Positions 1 through 8,000 of a stretch of DNA of 44,731 nt are shown here, in pieces (position 1 is the first letter of the stretch; the number at the start of each line of letters is the position of its first letter). Position numbers and translations under genes: made by a program. This DNA comes from Coriobacteriia bacterium. GTDB lineage: Bacteria; Actinomycetota; Coriobacteriia; Anaerosomatales; Kmv31. Under the pieces are notes generated by a model. It did not search any database, was not told the origin of the DNA, and saw only the letters and a list, made by a program, of their open reading frames with translations. The stretch is from the NCBI GenBank assembly GCA_014859305.1, contig JACUUM010000012.1, forward strand, positions 1-44,731. The letters run 5' to 3'.

Positions 1-897
1 CCCCGCGCCGAGGACGCCCGAGCGGAACGCCTCCAGAGCGCCTACCGGGGTGTCCGCGCTGACCGCCGAACCCGGGGTGCCCACCCAGCGCCTCCCCGGC
101 ATCTCCCGTGCCATCGCCGCTCCGGCCTCCCGCAGCCGCGCCTCGTCCCAGTCGAGCAGCCGCATCGAATCGAGGTTCCCGAAGACGACGGCCCCTGCGG
201 GGAGCGCGTCCCCGGCCGCGGCCAAGGGGGTGCCCGAGCCGACAGAGATGCCGCCGACCCCCGCGAGCGCTGCGACGGGTACCGCGTGCAGGGCCCGTCC
301 GCTGGCATGGACGACCACCTCGGCACCTGCGGAGGAAGCCGTCGCGGTCACCCGCCTCAGAACCGGCAGCCACAGGCGCTGCAGCCTCTCGGGGTCCAGG
401 AGCGCGACCATGGGCTCCGCGACCCACGCGAGCACCGGGGGCGTCGCGACCCGTGCCCGGGCCAGGGCCCGCGGCAGCACGTCCATGACCGCTCTCAGGC
501 CCGCGGCGATCGCCTGCTCCGCGGCGTGCGCGTCCTCGATCGCCAGCCGGAGCACCTCCGCAGTGCCCTCGCGCTCGGCGGCCAGCGTCAGCGGGCCCCA
601 CACCTGCACCGCCGGTGGCACGCCGCCGGCCGACAGCTCCGCGAGGCCCTCGAGCCAGCGCTCGATCACGGAGCGGGGGGCGTCGTCGCCCGGGTGGGCC
701 AGCGTGTGCAGCGGCGGCATCCACCCGAGCACGAAGGGCGAGCCCCACGAGCGCGCGTGGTGGAGCGCGAAGGCGGGGTTCGAGAAGGTGACCGGTCCGG
801 GACCGGGGAAGGGCCGGGCGGGCGGACCGCCGGTCACGAAGACCGCGGGCGCCCCGGGGCGGACGAGATGGGCCAGGCCCCCTCGGATCTCCTTCAT
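1..897 (-). CDS. UroD-superfamily protein (3' end beyond window)
   Basis: The minus strand is open from an ATG at 897 to the left edge, giving 299 codons with no stop, so the C-terminus is missing. The clearest signature is near residues 240-295: V-F-G-N-L-D-S followed by L-L, then V-G-T-P-G and later D-T-P-V-G-A-L-E-A-F. This is the GNLDP...LL...G...TPxENxxA pattern that ends uroporphyrinogen decarboxylases and related corrinoid methyltransferases. The N-terminal half is poorly conserved and short. I saw no Gly-rich R-x-x-G-R start as in true HemE, so a haem-pathway role is not supported; a UroD/MetE-like methyltransferase or an orphan family member is more likely. It is divergent from the LCP-like gene with a 130-nt spacer. 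The family is fairly secure, the function is not. Confidence 0.6.
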   Translation of the reverse strand, partial: MKEIRGGLAHLVRPGAPAVFVTGGPPARPFPGPGPVTFSNPAFALHHARSWGSPFVLGWMPPLHTLAHPGDDAPRSVIERWLEGLAELSAGGVPPAVQVWGPLTLAAEREGTAEVLRLAIEDAHAAEQAIAAGLRAVMDVLPRALARARVATPPVLAWVAEPMVALLDPERLQRLWLPVLRRVTATASSAGAEVVVHASGRALHAVPVAALAGVGGISVGSGTPLAAAGDALPAGAVVFGNLDSMRLLDWDEARLREAGAAMAREMPGRRWVGTPGSAVSADTPVGALEAFRSGVLGAG

Positions 898-1027
898 GGT
901 CCGATCGCTCCGGTGCCTGCCATCGACCTCCCGGTCCCGCGCCTCGTCCCTCCTGTGTGACCATCAGCTTACCCGAGGAGCCCGCTCACCGACGGAGGCG
1001 GCACGCGAGGTGCTTGCCCGAAGGCCG

Positions 1028-1981
1028 ATGCCCGACCAGCCGGACACACGCCTGCTCGCCCGCCCCGAGGTGCGCCTCGCGCTCGCAGCCCTCGCGCTGG
1101 TCCTGGGAGCCGCGATGGCTCTGCTGTCGCAGCTCTCCTCGAACGTCCGGCCGTCTCCGCGCACGGCGGACGCCGTGTCGCGCGAACTCACCCCGCCGCC
1201 CCCACCCGCTCCGCGATCGGGCGGGCCGGCGGTCAGCCCCCCGACATACGTGGTCGTGATGGGCACCGACCGTGAGGACGGGAAGGCGCTCGTGAGAACG
1301 CTGCTGCTCGCCCGCCTGGACCCGGCTTCCGCGGCCGTCTCCGTGCTGTGGGTCCCGTCTGCGACGAAGGTCGCGGGCGAGCCAGGCGAGGCGAGCGTGA
1401 GCGACTCCTACGCCTCGGCCGGGACGGCCGGGGTCATCCGCGCGGTCAAGCGCCTGACCGGGTTGCCCGTCCACCACTACGTCTCGTTCCGGACCGAGGG
1501 GCTGGCCGACGCCGTGGACACCATGGGAGGCGTGCGGGTCGAGCCGGCCCTCCTCGGCGGGGACGCCGCCCGGATGGCGGACTCCGACGGGACCGCGGAG
1601 TCACCACCCGCCGACGGCGACGAGACCTTGAGGCTCGACGGCGAGGCCGTCTTGGAGTACGCGCGGGGCGGGGCCGACCCCCGCTCCGGCGCGCTCGTCG
1701 CGGCCGCCGCCCTGACCCAGGCGAGGGAGCGGCTGCTCTCCCCTCAGGGCCTGTCGCTGCTCCTGTCGGCTTCGCGCTCCGTGGAGACCGACATGGGCGG
1801 CGGGGAGATGTTGCGCCTCGGTACGGCCATGCGAGAGGCGGCGGACTCCGAGGTGCCCCAGTCCCGGTTGCCCGCGAGCGGTCAGGACGGCGGGAAGCGG
1901 CTCTCCGCCGGGGACCGGAAGCTCCTCGAGACGGTGCGCCACTTCTCCGGCACCGAGGCCACCGCTCCGGTCGGCCGGTGA
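1028..1981 (+). CDS. LCP-like (LytR-CpsA-Psr) membrane protein, divergent
   Basis: A 317-aa protein with a short cytoplasmic N-terminus, one membrane segment at about residues 17-36, a Pro-rich linker and an extracytoplasmic domain. The domain follows the LCP order: Y-V-V-V-M-G-T-D near residue 75, LLLARLDP, a strand ending L-W-V-P, GLPVHHYVSF, V-D-T-M-G-G-V-R-V, and D-G-E-A-V-L-E-Y-A-R. LCP proteins move undecaprenyl-linked glycopolymers onto peptidoglycan. Several usual catalytic positions are altered: the PRDT segment reads P-S-A-T, the SDT segment reads V-R-T, and the distal R..D..R..RQ block is mostly Ala. It may therefore be a non-catalytic relative. An in-frame GTG at 1010, 11 nt after a GGAGG, is an alternative start. 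Confidence 0.66.
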   Translation: MPDQPDTRLLARPEVRLALAALALVLGAAMALLSQLSSNVRPSPRTADAVSRELTPPPPPAPRSGGPAVSPPTYVVVMGTDREDGKALVRTLLLARLDPASAAVSVLWVPSATKVAGEPGEASVSDSYASAGTAGVIRAVKRLTGLPVHHYVSFRTEGLADAVDTMGGVRVEPALLGGDAARMADSDGTAESPPADGDETLRLDGEAVLEYARGGADPRSGALVAAAALTQARERLLSPQGLSLLLSASRSVETDMGGGEMLRLGTAMREAADSEVPQSRLPASGQDGGKRLSAGDRKLLETVRHFSGTEATAPVGR

Positions 1982-1998
1982 CCTTCATCCTCGACGGG

Positions 1999-2029
1999 TT
2001 GACCCTGACGTAGCGTCAGGGTCTATGGT
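1999..2029 (+). promoter_or_regulatory. MerR-type promoter and operator
   Basis: A -35 box TTGACC (1999-2004) and a -10-like TATGGT (2024-2029) are separated by 19 bp, the over-long spacer typical of MerR-family promoters. The spacer region holds a perfect inverted repeat, ACCCTGACG and CGTCAGGGT, with the 3-nt centre TAG (2002-2022). It lies 33 nt upstream of the MerR gene start, so autoregulation of that gene is the simplest reading. Confidence 0.8.
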
Positions 2030-2061
2030 CACCCCGTGCGGACGGAACGGAGGCGGAGGCG

Positions 2062-2841
2062 GTGGCACCGCGAGCGGGACAGAGGACGTACACGGTGGGC
2101 GAGCTGGCGAGGCTGGCCAAGGTGAGCGTCCGCACCCTGCACCACTACGACGCCGTAGGGCTCCTGTGCCCCTCCGGGCGCACGGAGGCCGGCTACCGGC
2201 TGTACGGAAGCGCCGACCTCCGGCGCCTGCAGCAGGCCCTCTTCTTCAAGGAGCTGGGCTTCGCTCTGGAGGAGATCCGAGGGATCATGACCGATCCGGG
2301 CTTCGACCGGCGCGAGGCGCTGCTGGTCCAGCGCGAGCTGCTCGCGGAGAAGGCCGAGCGAGCGGAGGCGATGCTCGCCGCGATCGACGGGGCACTGGCG
2401 GCCATGGAAGGAGCGACACCGATGAGCGACGAGGAGATGTTCGAGGTCTTCGGGGAGTCCGACCCCGAGCAGTACGAGGCCGAAGCCGAGGAGCGCTGGG
2501 GCGACACCGAGGCGTACAAGGAGTCGGCGCGCCGCACGAAGCACTACACGAGGGCAGACTGGGAGCGCATCAAGGACGAGGGCGAGGCGCAGATGGTCCG
2601 CATGCTCGAGCTCTTCGACGCCGGCGTGTCGCCGGAGGACCCCCGCGCGATGGACGTCGCCGACGAGGCACGGCTGCACGTCGACAGGTGGTTCTACCCG
2701 TGCTCCCGCGAGATGCACGCCTGCCTCGGCGAGATGTACGTCGAGGACGCGCGGTTCACGGCGCACTACGACGAGCACCGCGAGGGCTTGGCGCGATGGT
2801 TCCGCGACGCGATCGAGGCCAACGCGCGGCGCACCGCGTAG
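2062..2841 (+). CDS. MerR-family regulator with TipAS effector domain
   Basis: 259 aa. Residues about 10-78 form a MerR winged-helix domain: the Y-T-V-G-E-L-A-R-L-A start, VSVRTLHHYDAVGLL, and GYRLYGSADLRRL. A long dimerisation helix follows to about residue 115. The C-terminal half (about 125-255) matches the TipAS/antibiotic-recognition fold, with E-R-W-G-D-T near residue 153 and a helical region carrying W-F-Y-P-C. TipA-type regulators bind hydrophobic drugs in this domain and activate promoters with 19-bp spacers; exactly such a promoter with a palindrome precedes this gene. The start is GTG with GGAGG about 8 nt upstream. No drug pump adjoins it, so the regulon may be itself and distant genes. 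Confidence 0.88.
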   Translation: MAPRAGQRTYTVGELARLAKVSVRTLHHYDAVGLLCPSGRTEAGYRLYGSADLRRLQQALFFKELGFALEEIRGIMTDPGFDRREALLVQRELLAEKAERAEAMLAAIDGALAAMEGATPMSDEEMFEVFGESDPEQYEAEAEERWGDTEAYKESARRTKHYTRADWERIKDEGEAQMVRMLELFDAGVSPEDPRAMDVADEARLHVDRWFYPCSREMHACLGEMYVEDARFTAHYDEHREGLARWFRDAIEANARRTA

Positions 2842-2866
2842 CAGGCGCCCACGCGAGCGGGCGGGC

Positions 2867-2894
2867 GTCAATGACCGTCCGCCCCTTTGGGTAT
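2867..2894 (+). promoter_or_regulatory. Possible alternative-sigma promoter before the RRM gene
   Basis: GTCAAT (2867-2872), 16 bp, then GGGTAT (2889-2894). GGGTAT is the -10 form used by actinobacterial SigB/SigF-type factors. The -35 is only a weak match. It sits 48 nt before the RRM gene start. Confidence 0.3.
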
Positions 2895-2942
2895 CAACCG
2901 CGTTGTATGTCCGTCGAGCAATGCGGAGGGCGGCAGGCGCGC

Positions 2943-3209
2943 ATGAGACTGTACGTGGGCAACCTAGCGTATTCGACCACCGACGAACGGCTGGCGGAGG
3001 TCTTCGGCCAGCACGGGGACGTGACCGACGCGAAGGTCATCGTGGACCGCGACACCGGACGCAGCAAGGGGTTCGGGTTCGTGGAGATGCCCGACGACAA
3101 CCAGGCGAACGAGGCCATCCGAGCCCTCGACGGCGCCGAGGTCGACGGGCGCTCGCTGCGGGTCAACGAGGCCATGCCGCAGGAGCGCAGAGGCGGCCCG
3201 CGCTTCTAG
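2943..3209 (+). CDS. RRM-type RNA-binding protein
   Basis: 88 aa, essentially one RNA-recognition motif. RNP2 is L-Y-V-G-N-L at residues 3-8 and RNP1 is K-G-F-G-F-V-E-M around residues 41-48, both with the aromatic residues that stack on RNA. A short RGG-like tail (R-R-G-G-P-R-F) ends the protein. Family members in bacteria and cyanobacteria are small single-RRM proteins linked to cold or stress. The start at 2943 has GGAGGG 12 nt upstream; an in-frame ATG at 2907 would add 12 residues. It overlaps the amidohydrolase stop tail to tail by a few bases. Confidence 0.88.
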   Translation: MRLYVGNLAYSTTDERLAEVFGQHGDVTDAKVIVDRDTGRSKGFGFVEMPDDNQANEAIRALDGAEVDGRSLRVNEAMPQERRGGPRF

Positions 3210-4006
3210 TCACCGCGAGGGGACAGACCGAGCAGCCCGGCGGCGTTGCCTCCCAGGATCGCGTCGAGTTCCTCGGCGGACAGCGGAAGCGAGCGCAGCC
3301 GGCGGAGCTCCTCGGCCATCCGCGTCCACGGCCCGTCCGTCCCGAACAGCACGCGGCCCACGCCGTGGGCCCGCACGATCCGCACGAACTCCTCGTCGGG
3401 CAGATGTCCGAGGGTGAACGCGGTGTCGAAGTACACGTCGCGTCCCACAAGGTGCCGGCTGACGCCCTCCCACTCCCGGAAGCCGCCCATATGCGCGAGG
3501 ACCGCTACGAGACCGGGGTGGGCGTCGAGCATGGCCGCGAAGGCCTCCGGCGCGCCCCTCACGGTATCGAAAGCGTGGTCCGCCCCCGCATGGAACAGCA
3601 CGGTCATGCCGTGCTCGGCCGCGGCCCGCAGGACGGGCTCCAGGCGCGGCTCGGCCGGTCCGAACGCCTGGTACTCGGGGTGGAGCTTGAAGCCGCGCAT
3701 CCCCAGAGCAGCCATCCGCTCGATCTCGGCGGGCGCGTCGGCCAGATCGGGATGCATGGCGCCGAACGGCACGATGCGCTCCGAGGCCGTCGACGCCGCC
3801 CAGTCGTTGACCCTCGCCACGCTCGCCGGGTTCGTGGCGACGGGTTGCAGGACCGCGACGTCGATGCCGGCGCGGTCCATCTCCCTCACGAGTCCTGCCA
3901 CGGTGCCGTCCGCGTAGGCGGGGATGCCGCCCTCGGCGGCCAGACGGGCCATGGCCGGGCCGGCGACGGCGTCAGGGAACGCGTGGGTGTGCACGTCGAC
4001 GATCAC
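3206..4006 (-). CDS. Amidohydrolase-2 family metal-dependent hydrolase
   Basis: 266 aa TIM-barrel hydrolase. The metal ligands expected for the amidohydrolase-2/ACMSD-like family are visible: V-H-T-H near residue 5, a His in K-L-H-P-E-Y (about 112), F-H-A-G-A-D-H (about 141), L-A-H-M-G-G (about 173) and G-T-D-G-P-W near residue 222. Such enzymes hydrolyse or decarboxylate small cyclic or carboxylic substrates; the substrate cannot be read here. The length is normal and the gene looks intact. It lies 100 nt downstream of the HAMP haem-sensor gene on the same strand, so it could be the distal gene of that transcript, but the spacing does not require it. Confidence 0.85.
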   Translation of the reverse strand: MIVDVHTHAFPDAVAGPAMARLAAEGGIPAYADGTVAGLVREMDRAGIDVAVLQPVATNPASVARVNDWAASTASERIVPFGAMHPDLADAPAEIERMAALGMRGFKLHPEYQAFGPAEPRLEPVLRAAAEHGMTVLFHAGADHAFDTVRGAPEAFAAMLDAHPGLVAVLAHMGGFREWEGVSRHLVGRDVYFDTAFTLGHLPDEEFVRIVRAHGVGRVLFGTDGPWTRMAEELRRLRSLPLSAEELDAILGGNAAGLLGLSPRGD

Positions 4007-4106
4007 GGGCGTAGTGTACCGCGCCGCCGACGAAGCGGACGGGGCCCGGCCGCGGCGGCACGCGGGCGGGCCCCGGTTCCGCGAGAGACGAAGGACGGGC
4101 TGTCGC

Positions 4107-5015
4107 CTAGCCGGCCTTCTTCTGGCTCAGCGACTTCAGCGTCCCGGACATGACCTCGATCAGGTTCGAGAAGAACTGCTCGAACTTGCCGATCTCGTCG
4201 TTCGTCCCGTCGGGCTCGAAGTGGGCGTCGAAGTCGCCGCCGGCCATGCGCAGCGACAGCTCGTGGACGGAGGCGACCATGCTGTTGAGCCTCTTGAACA
4301 TGAGCACGTCGATGAGCGCGCCCAACACCAGCGTGGCGACGAGGAGCGTGACGCCGATGACGAGCATCGTCCGGATCAGAGTGCCCTCTGCGCGGTCCGC
4401 CTGCTCTGAGATGTCCTCCACCATGTAGACGACCCCGACCGGCTTGCCCGACTCCTCCGCGATGGGGAAGACCGCGTGCGAGCGGCTCCTGCCGTCGTCG
4501 CTCCAGGAGACGGCCCAGTACGCCCCCTCCTCGTGGACGTTGTCGTGACATGTCTTGGTGCACGCGCCGTTCTCGATCCCGACGATCCTCCCGATCTCGG
4601 GAACCGTCTCGGGGGGCACCTGGAACTGCATCCTGTCGGCGGCTCTCTCGTCCGTCGCGGCGATGAGCGCGTAGGCTTCGCCCTCCTCCCAGTTGTCCGC
4701 CAGTCCGGCCTTCTCGCGGCTCGCGGCGTACGCCTCGGCGTCGGTGGCGCTCTTGTCCAGGAGCAGGCCGTACTGGGTCCCCGTGACCGCGCTCATCTTC
4801 CTCAGGGTCAACGCGACCGCCGCCGCGTCGGTGGGGTCGACCCCCTCGGAGAACTGGTCCCATGCGCCGGAGCCTTGCCGCATCGCCTTCTCGGCTGCGA
4901 CGTCCAGTCCGGCCGAGTACGAGTTGTGCAGGTGCACCGCGACGGCGATGGCGCCGAGCACGTTCACCAGCACGAGGGTTGCGAGTATCTTCGTCCGTAT
5001 CGATACGTTCTTCAT
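4107..5015 (-). CDS. Membrane HAMP protein with CX3CH haem-type sensor domain
   Basis: 302 aa. Membrane segment 1 is at about residues 9-29, an extracytoplasmic domain spans 30-212, membrane segment 2 is 213-239, and a HAMP-like linker covers 240-292. The external domain holds C152-T-K-T-C156-H157, a CX3CH motif close to the CxxCH of c-type haem. Periplasmic c-haem PAS-like sensor domains are known from Geobacter chemoreceptors, and the layout is similar. No kinase, GGDEF, phosphatase or MCP signalling domain follows the HAMP; the protein stops about 10 residues later. It could be truncated, or signal through another protein. The start is supported by GGGAGGAGGT 5 nt upstream. It lies 79 nt downstream of the multiheme cytochrome gene, which suggests redox sensing for that pathway. 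Confidence 0.8.
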   Translation of the reverse strand: MKNVSIRTKILATLVLVNVLGAIAVAVHLHNSYSAGLDVAAEKAMRQGSGAWDQFSEGVDPTDAAAVALTLRKMSAVTGTQYGLLLDKSATDAEAYAASREKAGLADNWEEGEAYALIAATDERAADRMQFQVPPETVPEIGRIVGIENGACTKTCHDNVHEEGAYWAVSWSDDGRSRSHAVFPIAEESGKPVGVVYMVEDISEQADRAEGTLIRTMLVIGVTLLVATLVLGALIDVLMFKRLNSMVASVHELSLRMAGGDFDAHFEPDGTNDEIGKFEQFFSNLIEVMSGTLKSLSQKKAG

Positions 5016-5094
5016 CGCTGACCTCCTCCCGGCCGAACCGCGCCGGCCGCCTTCTCCTGCATCATCGCCCCTCCCGGCACTCCCCTTCCGGTCC

Positions 5095-8000
5095 CTACGG
5101 CCAGTACTCCGCATCCGGAATGTCCTGCGGCTCGGGATGCCGCGCCGGGGTGTGGTTCTCGTAGCACCCGCCCGTGGCGCACGAGCCGGACCGCAGGTCC
5201 GCGTGCGAGTTGAAGCTGCGCAGGACGATGCCTACGAGCCCGTCGTGACCCTCGCGCACGTAGGGGTACTCGTCGGGCTCGACGCCGTCGGTCGTCTCGA
5301 CGGTGCGCGCGAGCAGGCGCGGCCGCTTCCACGCGTGCGGGATGCGCACGTGGCAGTCGATGCATTTGGCGCCCCAGTGCCGCGGGTCGGGAGCGTCGTA
5401 GGGATGCCCTCTGTAGGTGGCGTGGCGCCCGTGCAGCGAGTGACCGCCAGGCACCAGCCCGTCGCCGGCCTGGATCGGGTGGCACTTGAAGCAGACAACG
5501 CGCTCCGTTCCGGTAGCGTAGAACTGGTGAGCTTCCGTCGTCGGGTTCGCGTACTCGGTCTGGCTGTACTCGGGATCGATGTAGACGCGCACGGTCGCGC
5601 CCTGCGGGCCGCGCGCCTCCTCGGGCATGAGGTGGCAGTCGTCGCAGCGGATCGTGATACCGCGGATCGACTCGGGACTGGAGACGGCGTCCGGCGCGAA
5701 GGGTTCCGGCCTCAGCCAGGTCGTCGAGCCGCTGTTGGGCGGGAGCGCCCACACGTACGCCGAGCCGTTCACCACGAATTCGCTGAGCGGGAAGCTCTTG
5801 GTGTCCGGCACCCCCGCGAGCGCGCCGGGCAGCACGTTGTGTCCGCCGCCGGTCGGACCCGAGAGGGCCGCCCTCCACTCCGAGAGCGGGTCGGCCCACA
5901 CCTTGCCGGACGGCAGCGGATCGACCGAGGAGACCTGCTTGTGCGGCGAGGCCACCGCGCCGGGACCGTCCACCGCCGTACCGCTGGCGTGACAGGCGAC
6001 GCAGCGTGCGTCGCTGCCCGCGATGGCCGCGCGGACGGCCGGCAGCCCGGCGTAGCGACCCGTGCCGGGGTCGTCGGCGTTGTAGTGGCAGACACGGCAG
6101 TGGTTGACCCCGCCGCCCTCGAGCGTGCCGCCGGCGAGCTGGCGCATGTGCTCGTAGATGAGACTCGTCTGGTGACAGCCGAAGCAGCCCTCGTTGCCGC
6201 CGGGCCCGTAGGTCACTCCATCGACGACGCCCGTCCGGTCGGCGGAGTGGTCCACGAAGTGGTTGCGCGCCCAGTACCCGGCGTGACACCCCTCGGCACC
6301 GTCGCTGCCGCCGCAGCTCATCAGGCGGGTGGCGCCGGCGTCGTGGCAGCCCGCTATCACGCATCCCTTCTCGGCGTGCAGCTCCCTCACGTCGGTGTAC
6401 GGGTGGCAGCCGGAGACCGCGCACGCACCCTTCTCGACGACGCCGTCGGGCGCGCGCTCGACGGCGGCATGGATGGCGTCGACGTCCTTGTGGCCCGTGA
6501 GGGCGGAGTACCCGGAATGGCAACTCGTGGCCGCGTCCATCCCGCCGCATCCGGTGACTCCCCGTCCTCGGATGTCGCCCGAGGACGCATGGCAGCCGCG
6601 GACCGTGCAGCCGAAGCGCTCGTGTACCCGCCTGAGGGCGGCGGTGTCGTGGCAGCCCGACCGCACGCATGCCCCCTTCTCCGGAGTACCGTCGAGCCGC
6701 AGTTCGATGCCCCCATGCACCGAGTCGACTCGGCCATGGGGCGCCGCCGCGGCGGTTCCGTCATGGCAGGCCGCGCAGGCACGCGAAGTGGAGCGTGCCG
6801 ACCAGTCCCCCTTGACGACGCTGGCCGAGGCGAGGTTGCGGTTGTGGCACCACCGGCACGTGCCGCCAGCGGGGAAGCCGGTGTTGGGGCGGGCGTGCTC
6901 GACGCCGAGCCGCATCGAGTGGCAGGCTCCGCATGCCGTGGAGACGCCCGTCTCCGGGTCCCGGTACCGCGCGTCCCGCTGCCGCCTGCCCGCCCGGTGG
7001 TGGGAGTCGTCCGAACCGTCGGCGCGCCCGCCGGCCCCGTCGTGCACGGATCGCTTCGGATCGTACGCCCCGGCCGCGTCGTGACAGTCACGTCCCTGCC
7101 CGCACGACTTCGCGCCGGGGTCGTAGGACCGGTTGCCCCCCGACGATGTGCGGTCGTGGCAGCGCAGGCACCCCTCGTGCAGCCCTCCGTCCACCCTAGG
7201 CGAACCGATGTCGTTCAGCGCGCCGGTCGGATGGCAGCCCGGGCCCGTGTCGGCGCAGCCATCGCTGCGCTCAGCGGCGTGCAACGCCGCCATGTCGCCG
7301 GTGTGCGCCGCGTCGAGCCCTTCTCGCCCGTGACAAGCCTCGCAGGACCGCTGCGAGTCGCGCAGCTCCCAGTCGTCGGCGACCGCCTCCAGCGAGGCCG
7401 GGTGGTTGTGACAGTTGCGGCAGACGTCGTCGGGTGCCGTGCTCTTGGCCGACGTGGGCCGCGCGTGCTCGTCCACGAGGCTGCGACCGTCGGGCGCCAT
7501 CACGTGGCACCTTCCGCACGGTATCCCGAAGGACGAAGCGTCCGCCGAGGGACCGTCCGTCTCGGGCGAGTGGACCTCGCGGTCGTGCTCGTGACTGAAG
7601 GTGCCCGGCTCGCGGCTGCCGTGGCAAGCGCCTGCGTCGGCGGACCCGCACGACCGCGCCGTCGGCTGGTGCGACTCCACCTCGAAGTCGTGGCAGCCCG
7701 GCTCCCCGTCGGCCGCCGACCCCGAGCAGCTCTCCGGCGCGTCGGGGTGAGCTGCGTGCAGATCCTCCGAGTCGTGGCAGCCCGGCCCGCTGGCGGCGCA
7801 GCCCTCCGAGCCTGTCGCCTCCACCGAACCTGCGACCTCGGCCCCGTGCATCGGAGAGGACGTGCCGATGGCATGGCAGTCCTCGCAGCGCCTGCCCTTC
7901 CAGTCCGAGAGCACCTCGGCCAGTCCCCGGGAGCGGACGTCGTTGTGGCACTCGCCGCACCCGACGTCCGGGCCGTACTCGCTTCCGGGCACCACGGGGA

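Noticed and set aside
50-1027. N-terminal extension of the LCP-like protein in the same frame
   Set aside because: This stretch is antisense to the UroD-like gene and has Ser/Arg/Pro-rich, non-protein-like content; the true start is at 1010-1028.
2025-2942. N-terminal extension of the RRM protein
   Set aside because: It overlaps the MerR gene in another frame, and the RRM domain alone matches the family length with its own SD.
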